The notes: generated from the sequence alone by a model not told the origin. A DNA stretch of 5,025 nucleotides from Geminicoccaceae bacterium (GCA_020446285.1 JAGREZ010000283.1:1-5025), one strand, 5' to 3'; positions 1-5,025 are shown, counted from the stretch's first letter. Numbers and translations: made by a program.

Positions 1-554
1 GCCCGGTCTTTTGCACCGGTTACGAAGCGTTTGCCGTAGATCGCGGCACCGGCATAGAGCGCAGCCCCGATCAGGCAGGCGATCTGTCCGGCCATCTGAT
101 CGCCAAGACCGCGCAAGGTGTCTGTCCCGACGATCATCGCCACCCCGAACACGCCGAGAATCGCCCCTGCCAGCTTGCGCCCGCCGAGCAATTCATGGCG
201 GGTCACGAGCGCCGTGATGAAAAAGACGAAGATCGGGGAGGTCGAGTTGAGGACGCTGGCGAGGCCGGAATCGACATATTGCTGTCCCCAGGCCAGAACC
301 GTCCAGGCGCCAATGCTGTTGAACACGGCCTGCAACAGCAGCATCCGCCATGTGTGCGGATCGCGCGGCAATGACGCGGATCGGGCGCCCATCACCAGCA
401 GCAGGAAGATGGCCGCGCCGAGAACGCGAAGTGCGATCAGCGTGACGGGCGGTATCTCTGCGACGGCGATCTTGATGAAGAGGTAGGACGACCCCCAGAG
501 CAGTGCGAGAAGGGCCAGTAGCAGCAATTCGGTCCGCAGGCCGGCCGAACTCAT
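1..554 (-). CDS. DMT-superfamily (EamA domain) permease, C-terminus cut off by window edge
   Basis: This reading frame starts at the ATG at 554-552 and stays open to the left edge, giving 184 complete codons. The visible part is very hydrophobic, with about six membrane helices at roughly residues 8-28, 36-55, 70-90, 97-117, 126-143 and 154-172. Near the start is the sequence WGSSYLFIKIA (20-30), typical of EamA-domain drug/metabolite transporters in the inner membrane. Such proteins usually have ten helices and about 290-300 residues, so roughly 110 are missing beyond the edge. The start overlaps the stop of the upstream monooxygenase-like gene by 4 bases (ATGA). An AAGGTG ribosome binding site lies at 568-563. 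It is the last visible gene of a three-gene unit. Family members move amino acids, metabolites or toxic compounds, often outward; the substrate here cannot be read from sequence. The family call is firm, the direction of transport is not. Confidence 0.9.
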   Translation of the reverse strand, partial: MSSAGLRTELLLLALLALLWGSSYLFIKIAVAEIPPVTLIALRVLGAAIFLLLVMGARSASLPRDPHTWRMLLLQAVFNSIGAWTVLAWGQQYVDSGLASVLNSTSPIFVFFITALVTRHELLGGRKLAGAILGVFGVAMIVGTDTLRGLGDQMAGQIACLIGAALYAGAAIYGKRFVTGAKDR

Positions 555-898
555 GGCGTATGCACCTTTCGACTGTCCGACGGAGCCTGCGCGCGGTCGG
601 ACATCCCGTAATCCCTGACGACACGGGCAATGCGAAGGCGGTAGTCGTCGAAGACCCCGCTGCGCCCTTCGGTCTGGGCATCCCGATGGGCGTCGAGGTT
701 GCGCCAGCGGGCGATGGCCTCCTCATCCTCGAAGAACGACAATGACAGGATCTTGCGCGGGTCGGTCAGGCTCTGGAACCGTTCGACCGAGATGAAGCCG
801 TCAATGCCGTCCAGCATCGGCCGGATCCCGGCTGCGATGTCGAGATAGTCACCCTTGCGCCCCTCGGCCGGTCGCACCTCGAAGATCACGGCGATCAT
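551..898 (-). CDS. Antibiotic biosynthesis monooxygenase (ABM) domain protein
   Basis: This 115-residue soluble protein has the pattern of the ABM family, small dimeric ferredoxin-like alpha/beta barrels. It opens with a beta strand (MIAVIFEVRP), then a helix, then GFISVERF (34-41), a strand ILSLSFF (50-56), a helix with W65, H71 and R72, and a closing strand around 86-94. W65 and H71 match positions often conserved in ABM proteins that act on quinols, polyketides or electrophiles without a cofactor, or that bind heme. Many members have no proven enzyme activity, so monooxygenation is not established here. The start at 898 has GGAG 7 bases upstream (909-906). It overlaps the NIPSNAP gene's stop by 4 bases (ATGA), and its own stop overlaps the transporter's start in the same way, suggesting translational coupling. 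The tail after residue 97 is polar and lies outside the domain. Confidence 0.88.
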   Translation of the reverse strand: MIAVIFEVRPAEGRKGDYLDIAAGIRPMLDGIDGFISVERFQSLTDPRKILSLSFFEDEEAIARWRNLDAHRDAQTEGRSGVFDDYRLRIARVVRDYGMSDRAQAPSDSRKVHTP

Positions 899-1218
899 CT
901 GCTGTCTCCGTGCGGTGCGGATGCGAGTTTCAGGAAGGTCCGGTCCTCGCGGAGCAGGAACTTCTCCCGTTGGGCGAATTCGTAGTTTTCCCGACCGAGC
1001 GGATCTTCCGCGAGCCGGGCGCGATAGGCTTCATAGTCGGCAAGGCTGGCCACGTTGTAGATGCCGTAGGCGAGCGTCGAAGATCCTTCGTGAGGCGCGT
1101 AGTAGCCGATCAGATCGGCACCGCAGCGCGGGATCGCCCGACCCCAGTTGCGGGCATAGTCTTCGAAGAGGGCCTTTTTCGTCGGGTCGATGTGGTAGCG
1201 GATGATGCAGGTGAGCAT
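895..1218 (-). CDS. NIPSNAP-family protein
   Basis: This 107-residue protein has the NIPSNAP pattern: an opening strand MLTCIIRYHIDP, a helix with aromatic residues (Y21, W25), the motif HEGSS (43-47), a strand, then SLADYEAYR (58-66), a DP step (72-73) and a closing EDRTFLKL (91-98). NIPSNAP proteins share the dimeric ferredoxin-like fold of ABM proteins; bacterial members are mostly of unknown function. I chose the ATG at 1218-1216 because GGAG lies 6 bases upstream (1228-1225) and because relatives usually begin with M[IL]TC..RY.IDP. An in-frame ATG at 1230 would add four residues (MESV) but has only a poor ribosome binding site. The gene is first in a unit with the ABM protein and a DMT permease, and is divergent from an ArsR-type regulator whose presumed operator lies upstream. 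Function cannot be inferred beyond that link. Confidence 0.9.
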   Translation of the reverse strand: MLTCIIRYHIDPTKKALFEDYARNWGRAIPRCGADLIGYYAPHEGSSTLAYGIYNVASLADYEAYRARLAEDPLGRENYEFAQREKFLLREDRTFLKLASAPHGDSR

Positions 1219-1224
1219 GACGGA

Positions 1225-1228
1225 CTCC
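1225..1228 (-). promoter_or_regulatory. Ribosome binding site deciding the NIPSNAP start
   Basis: On the minus strand GGAG is followed by 6 bases and then the ATG at 1218. The alternative ATG at 1230 overlaps this motif region and is preceded only by ACACCTCGGA, a poor match to the anti-Shine-Dalgarno. The shorter start is therefore preferred. Confidence 0.7.
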
Positions 1229-1258
1229 ATTCCGAGGTGTCATGCGCAGTCTGCAGGT

Positions 1259-1287
1259 TTGAGTTTCGCTTATGCTTCGATTATGAT
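1259..1287 (+). promoter_or_regulatory. Sigma70-like promoter for the ArsR-type regulator, probably leaderless
   Basis: A -35 box TTGAGT (1259-1264) is separated by exactly 17 bases from a -10 box TATGAT (1282-1287), five of six to consensus. Transcription would be expected to begin 6-7 bases after the -10, at about 1293-1295, which is the regulator's own ATG (1294). No Shine-Dalgarno sequence precedes that ATG; the bases before it read GATCGAACC. A leaderless message is the natural reading. The -10 box is buried in the inverted repeat at 1276-1291, so a bound repressor would block polymerase directly. On the opposite strand CATAAT (1285-1280) is a possible -10 for the NIPSNAP unit, but I found no good -35 for it. 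Confidence 0.65.
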
Positions 1288-1291
1288 CGAA
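1276..1291. promoter_or_regulatory. Probable ArsR-type operator, perfect inverted repeat TTCGAT-N4-ATCGAA
   Basis: Two perfect 6-base arms, TTCGAT (1276-1281) and ATCGAA (1286-1291), flank the spacer TATG, just 2 bases before the regulator's ATG. The AT-rich, dyad-symmetric form and the position between divergent genes fit a binding site for a dimeric winged-helix repressor. The same stretch also holds a direct repeat: TTATG-C-TTCGA (1270-1280) is followed at once by TTATG-A-TCGA (1281-1290), 11 bases apart, about one helical turn. Autorepression together with control of the NIPSNAP/ABM/DMT unit is inferred from layout. Confidence 0.68.
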
Positions 1292-1293
1292 CC

Positions 1294-1977
1294 ATGAAAG
1301 AAGGTCCTGACATTGCCCGTGTCGCCGCGTTGATCGGCGATCCCGCCCGCGCCAACATGCTGACCGCGCTGATGAGCGGCAAGGCCCTGACGGTGAGCGA
1401 GCTGGCCGAAGAAGCCGGGGTTACGATCCAGACCGCCAGTTCTCATCTCTCGAAGCTCGATGAAGGCGGCCTGTTGCGCCCCCGCAGGCAGGGGCGGCAC
1501 AAATATTTCGTGCTTGCCACCGACGAAGTGGCGCATGTCCTGGAGGGGCTGATGGGACTTGCGGCGGGGGCGGGCCACTTGCGCATACGCACCGGGCCCC
1601 GGGACGCCGAGCTGCGCCGGGCGCGTGTCTGCTACAACCACCTGGCCGGAGACATGGGAACGCGGATGTTCGACAGCCTCATGGCTCGGGGGTATCTCGT
1701 TCCGGAAGGCGAAAGACTGGCGCTGACGGAAACCGGCGCGACCTTCGCGGCAGGGTTCGGGATCGACATGGATGGCTTGCGCAAGGCTCGCGCGCCGGTC
1801 TGCCGGGAATGCCTGGACTGGAGCGAGCGCCGGTCGCATCTCGCGGGCAGTCTCGGGAGAGCCTTCCTCGCCCGCTTCGAGGAATTGTCATGGGCGAGGC
1901 GGGATCGAAAGACGCGCGTCGTGACGTTCTCGCAGAGCGGGGCAAAGGCGTTCCACGAGCTCTTCGCCGTGAGCTGA
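1294..1977 (+). CDS. ArsR/SmtB-type winged-helix transcriptional regulator with C-terminal extension
   Basis: This 227-residue cytoplasmic DNA-binding protein opens with a classic ArsR fold: IARVAALIGDPARANMLTAL (7-26), a helix-turn-helix LTVSELAEEAGVTIQTASSHL (32-52), and a wing LLRPRRQGRHKYFVL (60-74). The rest is an added domain found in longer ArsR relatives, marked by CYNHLAG (113-119), a wing-like LVPEGERLALTETG (135-148) and CLDWSERRSHLAGSLG (173-188). The usual length for plain ArsR proteins is about 100-120. The metal-sensing ELCVCDL motif of ArsR helix 3 is absent, so arsenic or metal sensing at that site is unlikely. Three cysteines (113, 170, 173) remain, two of them as C-R-E-C. 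The frame is open far upstream (to 910), but homology begins at this ATG, and promoter and operator lie directly before it. It most likely represses itself and the divergent unit; the ligand is unknown. Confidence 0.9.
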   Translation: MKEGPDIARVAALIGDPARANMLTALMSGKALTVSELAEEAGVTIQTASSHLSKLDEGGLLRPRRQGRHKYFVLATDEVAHVLEGLMGLAAGAGHLRIRTGPRDAELRRARVCYNHLAGDMGTRMFDSLMARGYLVPEGERLALTETGATFAAGFGIDMDGLRKARAPVCRECLDWSERRSHLAGSLGRAFLARFEELSWARRDRKTRVVTFSQSGAKAFHELFAVS

Positions 1978-2016
1978 AAGTCCGTCCGGGTCCGGGCGTT
2001 GCGGCTGGCGGGAGTA

Positions 2017-2139
2017 TCAGGAGATGCTTTTGGCCAGGGTGAACATCAGCCAGATGAGCATGGCCGAGAGGCCGCAGCCGAAAAGCCAGGGCCAGAGACC
2101 GTAGGCATCGATATCTTCACGACTGTCGCGTCCGACCAT
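2017..2139 (-). CDS. Small 40-residue single-helix membrane protein downstream of the TRAP permease
   Basis: This short gene encodes 40 residues. It has a polar, net acidic N-terminus (MVGRDSREDIDA) and one hydrophobic helix at about residues 14-36, rich in W, L, F and M, ending with AKSIS. The ATG at 2139-2137 lies 4 bases after the permease's TGA. A strong AGGAG (2152-2148) sits 8 bases upstream, inside the permease's last codons, so it should be translated from the same message, probably by re-initiating ribosomes. The placement suggests an accessory or stabilising subunit of the transporter in the inner membrane; that is inference. I do not recognise the sequence as a named family. It is too short for many gene finders. 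Evidence for coding is the ribosome binding site, the spacing, the clean membrane helix and the lack of another explanation for this stretch. Confidence 0.72.
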   Translation of the reverse strand: MVGRDSREDIDAYGLWPWLFGCGLSAMLIWLMFTLAKSIS

Positions 2140-2143
2140 GGTC

Positions 2144-4225
2144 TCAGCTCCTCAGGAATTCGGGCAGCCACAGGGCAATCTGGGGGAACATCATCACCAG
2201 CACGAGTCCGATGATCTGCAGGGCGATGAAGGGCAGCACGGAGATGAAGATCTCCTGCAGCGTGACATCCTTGGGTGCCACCGACTTGAGCCAGAAACAG
2301 GCGGGGCCGAAGGGCGGTGAAAGGAAGTAGATCTGGATGTTCATGATGAACAGGATGCCGAACCAGATCTTCGCCTGATCCTCGGTGAGCCCCAGTTCGG
2401 GAGCGAGCTGCATGACCACGGGGGCGAATACGGGCACGGTGATGAAGATGATCGCGATCCATTCCATGAAGGTGCCGAGGATCACGAGGATCAGCATCAT
2501 CACGAGAATGGTCTGCATCGCCGTCAGGCCGAGATCGAGGAACAGCGAGCGCATGAAATCGCCGCCGCCGACAAGGTTGAAGATGCCGACGAACGAGATG
2601 GCGCCGAGTACCAGCCAGATGATGGTGCCGACGGTAGCCATCGAGCCCATCAGTGCGCCGGAGACGACATCCCAGTTCATCCTGTTGCGTACCGCGGCGA
2701 CGATCAGCGAGCCGATGCAGCCGACGGCGGCGGCTTCGGTGACCGAGGCGATGCCGCCATAGATGGAGCCCATGACCGTGCCGATCAGAAAGACGCAGAG
2801 CACCACGGCGATCAGGCGCTCCCTCGTCAGACCCTGGGTCCTGCCGCTGATCTCGGCGGCCTCGGCGGCGGTCGGTGCGAGTTTCGGATTGATGTTGACC
2901 CGTAGCAGCACATAGGCGGCGTAGAAGAAGGCGAGCATCAGGCCGGGAATGGCGCCGGCCATGAACAGGTCGCCGATGCCGACCTCGGCCGACAGGCCGT
3001 AGACGATCATGGTGATCGATGGCGGGATCAGGGTGGCGAGCGAGCCGGCGGCGCAGATGAGGCCGATGGAGAGTTTCCGGTCATAGCCGAGGCGGAAGAG
3101 CTGCGGCAGGGCAACGAGGCCGAGCATGACGATCTCGCCACCCATCACGCCCGACATCGCGGCAAGGATGACGGCGACGACGGTGGTCTGCACGGCGACG
3201 CCGCCGCGCATGTTGCCGGCGAAGATCGACATGGCGTCGAACAGGTCCTCGGCGATGCCGGCGCGTTCGAGGATCGAGGCCATGAGCACGAAGAACGGCA
3301 CGGCGACGAGCGAATAATGTTCGAGCAGGCCGGCGGCATTCGAGGCGACGAGGAAGAGCCCGCGCGGGCCGAAGAAGGCGACGGCCATCAGCACCGAGAC
3401 GAAGAGGGTGACGATGCCGAGCGGCATGCCGGTCATCATCAGCACGACCAGCAGCACCACCATGATGATCGAGATGACGCCGAGATCGTAGGATCGCATC
3501 TGCAGCGCCTTGCTCGGGTCGAGAGCCTTGCCGGCCTCGGAGAGGTATTCGCGCAGCATGCCGAAGATGCTGTCCTCGCCGAGGAAATAGCCGAGCAGGC
3601 CGATGGTGAAATAGATCGCCATGTAGATGGCGACGACCTTGACGATGGTCTTTGCGGTCTTCGAGGTGACGTGCCGGTGCAGGTTCACCAGCAGTTGCGA
3701 GAGGTAGAGGAAGCCGCCCACGGTCATGAGCGTCTTGAGCATCATGGGGTTGGGAGAGTTGAAGGCGGAGCCGGTACGGTCGACCTTGACGATACTGCTG
3801 TAGGCGCGTTCGGAGGCATCCGCGAGCAACAGGTAGAGCGCGATGACGCCGACCACGAGCGCGAAGAATTCGAGCCGCCAGCGCCAGGCCGGCGAGGCGA
3901 TGGAGCTGAAGACGGTGATGGCGATGTGGCGCTGGCGAAGGGTGATGTAGCCGGACGACATCATCCATGCGGCGGCGCAGAGCATCATCGTGATCTCGAA
4001 CGCCCAGAATGTCGGCTCGTGCAGCACATAGCGGGAGAAGACCTCCCAGATGGTCACGCCGGCGGCGACGAGATAGAAGACGGAGATGGCGACGCCGGTG
4101 AAATGGCTGACGTGATCGACGGGCGTGTAGTCCGCCTTCCTGACCGCCGGCTCCTCGTGCAGCGGGTCGGGGTTGGCCAGTTCGGTATCGCTTTCCTGCA
4201 GGCCCTTTTCGTATGTCGTGCTCAT
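2144..4225 (-). CDS. TRAP transporter fused permease (DctQ-DctM), FcbT-like branch
   Basis: This 693-residue inner-membrane protein fuses both TRAP permease subunits. TRAP systems import organic acids and similar solutes, driven by a sodium or proton gradient and fed by a periplasmic binding protein. Residues 1-40 are polar. DctQ follows at about 41-185 with four helices and the typical WEVFSRYVLHEPTFWAFEI (60-78). A linker helix (about 194-214) and a polar stretch (216-247) lead into DctM (about 248-690). DctM marks include GSLATLIPPSITMIVYG (394-410), ASVTEAAAVG (493-502), GTFMEWIAIIFITVPVFAP (584-602) and SPPFGPACFWLKSVAP (636-651). The last resembles the TPPFG..LFYLKGVAP pattern of the mannitol/chloroaromatic permease group, though that group often keeps Q and M separate. 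The ATG at 4225 has GGGGAG about 10 bases upstream. It lies 203 bp after the binding protein gene and 4 bp before a small membrane protein gene. The substrate is unknown. Confidence 0.93.
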   Translation of the reverse strand: MSTTYEKGLQESDTELANPDPLHEEPAVRKADYTPVDHVSHFTGVAISVFYLVAAGVTIWEVFSRYVLHEPTFWAFEITMMLCAAAWMMSSGYITLRQRHIAITVFSSIASPAWRWRLEFFALVVGVIALYLLLADASERAYSSIVKVDRTGSAFNSPNPMMLKTLMTVGGFLYLSQLLVNLHRHVTSKTAKTIVKVVAIYMAIYFTIGLLGYFLGEDSIFGMLREYLSEAGKALDPSKALQMRSYDLGVISIIMVVLLVVLMMTGMPLGIVTLFVSVLMAVAFFGPRGLFLVASNAAGLLEHYSLVAVPFFVLMASILERAGIAEDLFDAMSIFAGNMRGGVAVQTTVVAVILAAMSGVMGGEIVMLGLVALPQLFRLGYDRKLSIGLICAAGSLATLIPPSITMIVYGLSAEVGIGDLFMAGAIPGLMLAFFYAAYVLLRVNINPKLAPTAAEAAEISGRTQGLTRERLIAVVLCVFLIGTVMGSIYGGIASVTEAAAVGCIGSLIVAAVRNRMNWDVVSGALMGSMATVGTIIWLVLGAISFVGIFNLVGGGDFMRSLFLDLGLTAMQTILVMMLILVILGTFMEWIAIIFITVPVFAPVVMQLAPELGLTEDQAKIWFGILFIMNIQIYFLSPPFGPACFWLKSVAPKDVTLQEIFISVLPFIALQIIGLVLVMMFPQIALWLPEFLRS
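2148..2152 (-). promoter_or_regulatory. Ribosome binding site for the 40-residue membrane protein
   Basis: AGGAG on the minus strand, 8 bases before the ATG at 2139, formed by the codons for L691, R692 and S693 of the permease (CTG AGG AGC). Its strength and spacing are a main reason for calling the small gene. Confidence 0.7.
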
Positions 4226-4285
4226 GAACCGCGCGCTCCCCGGATCATCGCGGGTTGGTCCCGCATGGTCTTGTCACAACGCTCG

Positions 4286-4334
4286 TGCATCAATCCAGAC
4301 GGATCATACTGATCTGACTGGATAAATTGATGCA
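4286..4334. repeat. Nested imperfect palindrome upstream of the permease gene, possible operator or RNA structure
   Basis: The outer arms are TGCATCA (4286-4292) with TGATGCA (4328-4334) and ATCCAG (4293-4298) with CTGGAT (4318-4323); only a 4-base AAAT insert (4324-4327) breaks the 13-bp pairing. Inside is a second dyad, GATCA-TAC-TGATC (4302-4314), extendable to CGGATCA/TGATCTG with one mismatch. The block lies 60 bp before the permease's ATG in its likely leader. It could bind a dimeric regulator or fold in the message. TATGAT (4309-4304, minus strand) looks like a -10 box, but I find no -35 at suitable distance. Function is unproven. Confidence 0.55.
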
Positions 4335-4345
4335 AAAACAAGGAG

Positions 4346-4390
4346 CTAGTGCTCGGGCGAATGAACGAAGTGAATGCGCCTGAGCACTAG
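4346..4390. repeat. CTAG-bounded 45-bp palindromic element, possible dispersed intergenic repeat
   Basis: The arms CTAGTGCTCGGGCG (4346-4359) and CGCCTGAGCACTAG (4377-4390) pair over 14 positions with a single mismatch (G4355 against T4381). That position is a G-U wobble in plus-strand RNA and an A-C mismatch in minus-strand RNA. The 17-base centre carries parts of a direct repeat, GAATG, at 4359-4363 and 4372-4376. Both ends are the tetranucleotide CTAG, which is scarce in most bacteria. On the minus strand the stem is followed by CTCCTTGTTTTTG, so it could also act as a weak terminator between binding protein and permease genes. The compact symmetric form suggests an intergenic repeat family; copies elsewhere cannot be seen here. 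Confidence 0.6.
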
Positions 4391-4394
4391 GGAA

Positions 4395-4420
4395 AGGGCG
4401 CCCGCGGAAACGGACGCCCT
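4395..4420 (-). terminator. Terminator-like or mRNA-stabilising hairpin after the binding-protein gene
   Basis: Eight bases after the binding protein's stop, the minus-strand RNA can form a 10-bp GC-rich stem (AGGGCGTCCG with CGGGCGCCCT) around a 6-base loop TTTCCG. One position is a U-G pair on the minus strand but a C-A mismatch on the plus strand, so the structure favours minus-strand RNA. Only a short TTTCCC follows, so termination is probably partial. In transporter operons such hairpins commonly protect the binding-protein message and lower permease expression; that role is inferred here. Confidence 0.6.
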
Positions 4421-4428
4421 GTCGTGCC

Positions 4429-5025
4429 TCACTCTTCCTTGAGGAGACCCGATTCCCTCATGAAGTTCATGTGCGTGTCGAAGGCTTCCTGGCCGAGCTC
4501 GGAGCTGGCGGCGAAATCCTGCCACGCCTCGACGGCGATCTCGCGCAGCTTGGCGCGTTCGTCGAGCGGCCAGTCGATGACGGTGATGTCGCCGCCGGCC
4601 TTGTCACGGGCGACGAGCTGCTGGTCGACGACCTCGGTCCGCATGCGCAAACCGTTCATCGCCGCTTCCCACCAGACCTCGAGGATCGCCTGATTCTCCG
4701 GGCCGATCTCTTCCCAGACATCGGCGTTCAGGGTGAAATCGAGGATCGGCATGGAGTGAATTCCCGGGAAGATCGGGAACTTCGCCACCTTGTGCATGCC
4801 GTTGGCGTCATTGTTGGTGTAGGACGAATTGTCGGCCGCATCGATCACGCCCTTTTCGAGCGCGCCATAGGTTTCCGACGTCGGCAGGGCAACAGGTGCG
4901 GCGCCGGCGCGCTTGAAGACGTCCGAAGCCAGACCTTCCGGCGAGCGGATCTTGAGACCGGCGAGATCGGCGACGCCGTTGATCGGCACCTTGGAGACGA
5001 AGGCCTCGCGCGAATAGGCCGTGCA
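4429..5025 (-). CDS. TRAP transporter solute-binding protein (DctP family), N-terminus outside window
   Basis: The visible C-terminal 198 residues belong to the periplasmic solute receptor of a TRAP system, which hands its ligand to the permease encoded next. Counting from the window edge, the DctP core motif LAGLKIRSPEG is at 21-31, with R27 at the position of the arginine that usually binds the ligand's carboxylate. It is followed by ALP.SETYGALEKGVIDAAD (about 46-65), NNDANGMHKVAKFP (about 71-84) and helix-rich C-terminal segments. The GLASDVFKRAGA and GVIDAAD stretches recall the mannitol/chloroaromatic or 2-oxoacid (TakP-like) group; the exact ligand is unknown. The frame runs to the right edge without a stop, so a GTG at 4989 is internal and not the start. 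Full proteins have about 320-370 residues; the signal peptide and first lobe are missing. A hairpin follows the stop. Confidence 0.93.
   Translation of the reverse strand, partial: CTAYSREAFVSKVPINGVADLAGLKIRSPEGLASDVFKRAGAAPVALPTSETYGALEKGVIDAADNSSYTNNDANGMHKVAKFPIFPGIHSMPILDFTLNADVWEEIGPENQAILEVWWEAAMNGLRMRTEVVDQQLVARDKAGGDITVIDWPLDERAKLREIAVEAWQDFAASSELGQEAFDTHMNFMRESGLLKEE

Noticed and set aside
193..726. Minus-strand frame overlapping the DMT permease and ABM genes
   Set aside because: Its composition is low-complexity R/P/A, and both overlapped genes have clear family motifs and ribosome binding sites.
1219..1230. Earlier ATG at 1230 for the NIPSNAP gene
   Set aside because: It lacks a good ribosome binding site, while GGAG is well placed for the ATG at 1218, and the family consensus begins there.
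910..1293. Upstream extension of the ArsR-type reading frame giving a 355-residue protein
   Set aside because: The extra 128 residues are antisense to the NIPSNAP gene, have no family resemblance, and cross the promoter and operator. Homology starts exactly at the ATG at 1294.
1978..2016. Bidirectional terminator between the convergent regulator and TRAP operon
   Set aside because: The 39 bp contain GC-rich short repeats (TCCGGG) but no stem-loop followed by a T-run that I could support.
3081..3968. Minus-strand frame within the permease in another register
   Set aside because: It is arginine- and histidine-rich out-of-frame translation with no domain pattern, typical of high-GC shadow frames.
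4304..4309. TATGAT on the minus strand as an internal promoter for the permease
   Set aside because: No -35-like hexamer occurs 16-19 bases upstream; the closest, TTGCAT, is 21 bases away.
3317..4312. Long plus-strand open frame opposite the permease
   Set aside because: It is very rich in E, D, H and G, as expected from the antisense of hydrophobic codons, and covers a well-supported permease gene.
4987..4989. GTG as the start of the DctP-like gene
   Set aside because: The frame continues upstream to the window edge with DctP-like sequence (YSREAFVSKVPI), so the GTG is an internal valine codon.

Overview
The window is a GC-rich, densely coded stretch. It looks like an alphaproteobacterium, probably Hyphomicrobiales/Rhizobiales or Rhodobacterales. 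That placement is inferred from base composition, four-base gene overlaps, a TRAP transporter operon, and an ArsR/NIPSNAP/monooxygenase gene neighbourhood. I could not test it by database search.

Left part (1-1977). Three genes on the minus strand form one tightly packed unit read right to left: a NIPSNAP-family protein, an antibiotic-biosynthesis-monooxygenase (ABM) domain protein, and a DMT/EamA-family transporter that runs off the left edge. Each pair of neighbours shares a 4-base ATGA overlap. Divergent from them, on the plus strand, is a 227-residue ArsR-type winged-helix regulator. The 75-bp gap between the two transcription units holds a perfect inverted repeat, TTCGAT-N4-ATCGAA. A good sigma70-like promoter for the regulator overlaps this repeat and would start transcription at or next to its ATG, so a leaderless mRNA is likely. 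The simplest reading is a self-repressing regulator that also controls two small ferredoxin-fold proteins and an exporter-type permease.

Right part (2017-5025). A second minus-strand operon encodes a TRAP transporter: the C-terminal 198 residues of the DctP-type binding protein, a 203-bp intergenic region, a fused DctQ-DctM permease of 693 residues, and a 40-residue single-helix membrane protein. The small protein starts four bases after the permease stop and has its own strong ribosome binding site inside the permease's last codons. Permease motifs (SPPFG.. followed by LK.VAP) and the binding protein's pattern resemble the mannitol/chloroaromatic (FcbT-like) TRAP branch, but the substrate is unknown.

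The gap between binding protein and permease is structurally rich. It has a terminator-like hairpin just after the binding-protein stop, then a CTAG-bounded palindromic element of 45 bp, then a nested imperfect palindrome of 49 bp. Together these could make far less permease than binding protein, or provide a separate regulated start for the permease.

The most likely undescribed items are the 40-residue protein, the operator/leaderless promoter arrangement, and the intergenic palindromes. I saw no tRNA, rRNA, CRISPR array, insertion sequence or phage gene. The regulator and the TRAP operon converge with only 39 bp (1978-2016) between their stops, and I see no clear terminator there.
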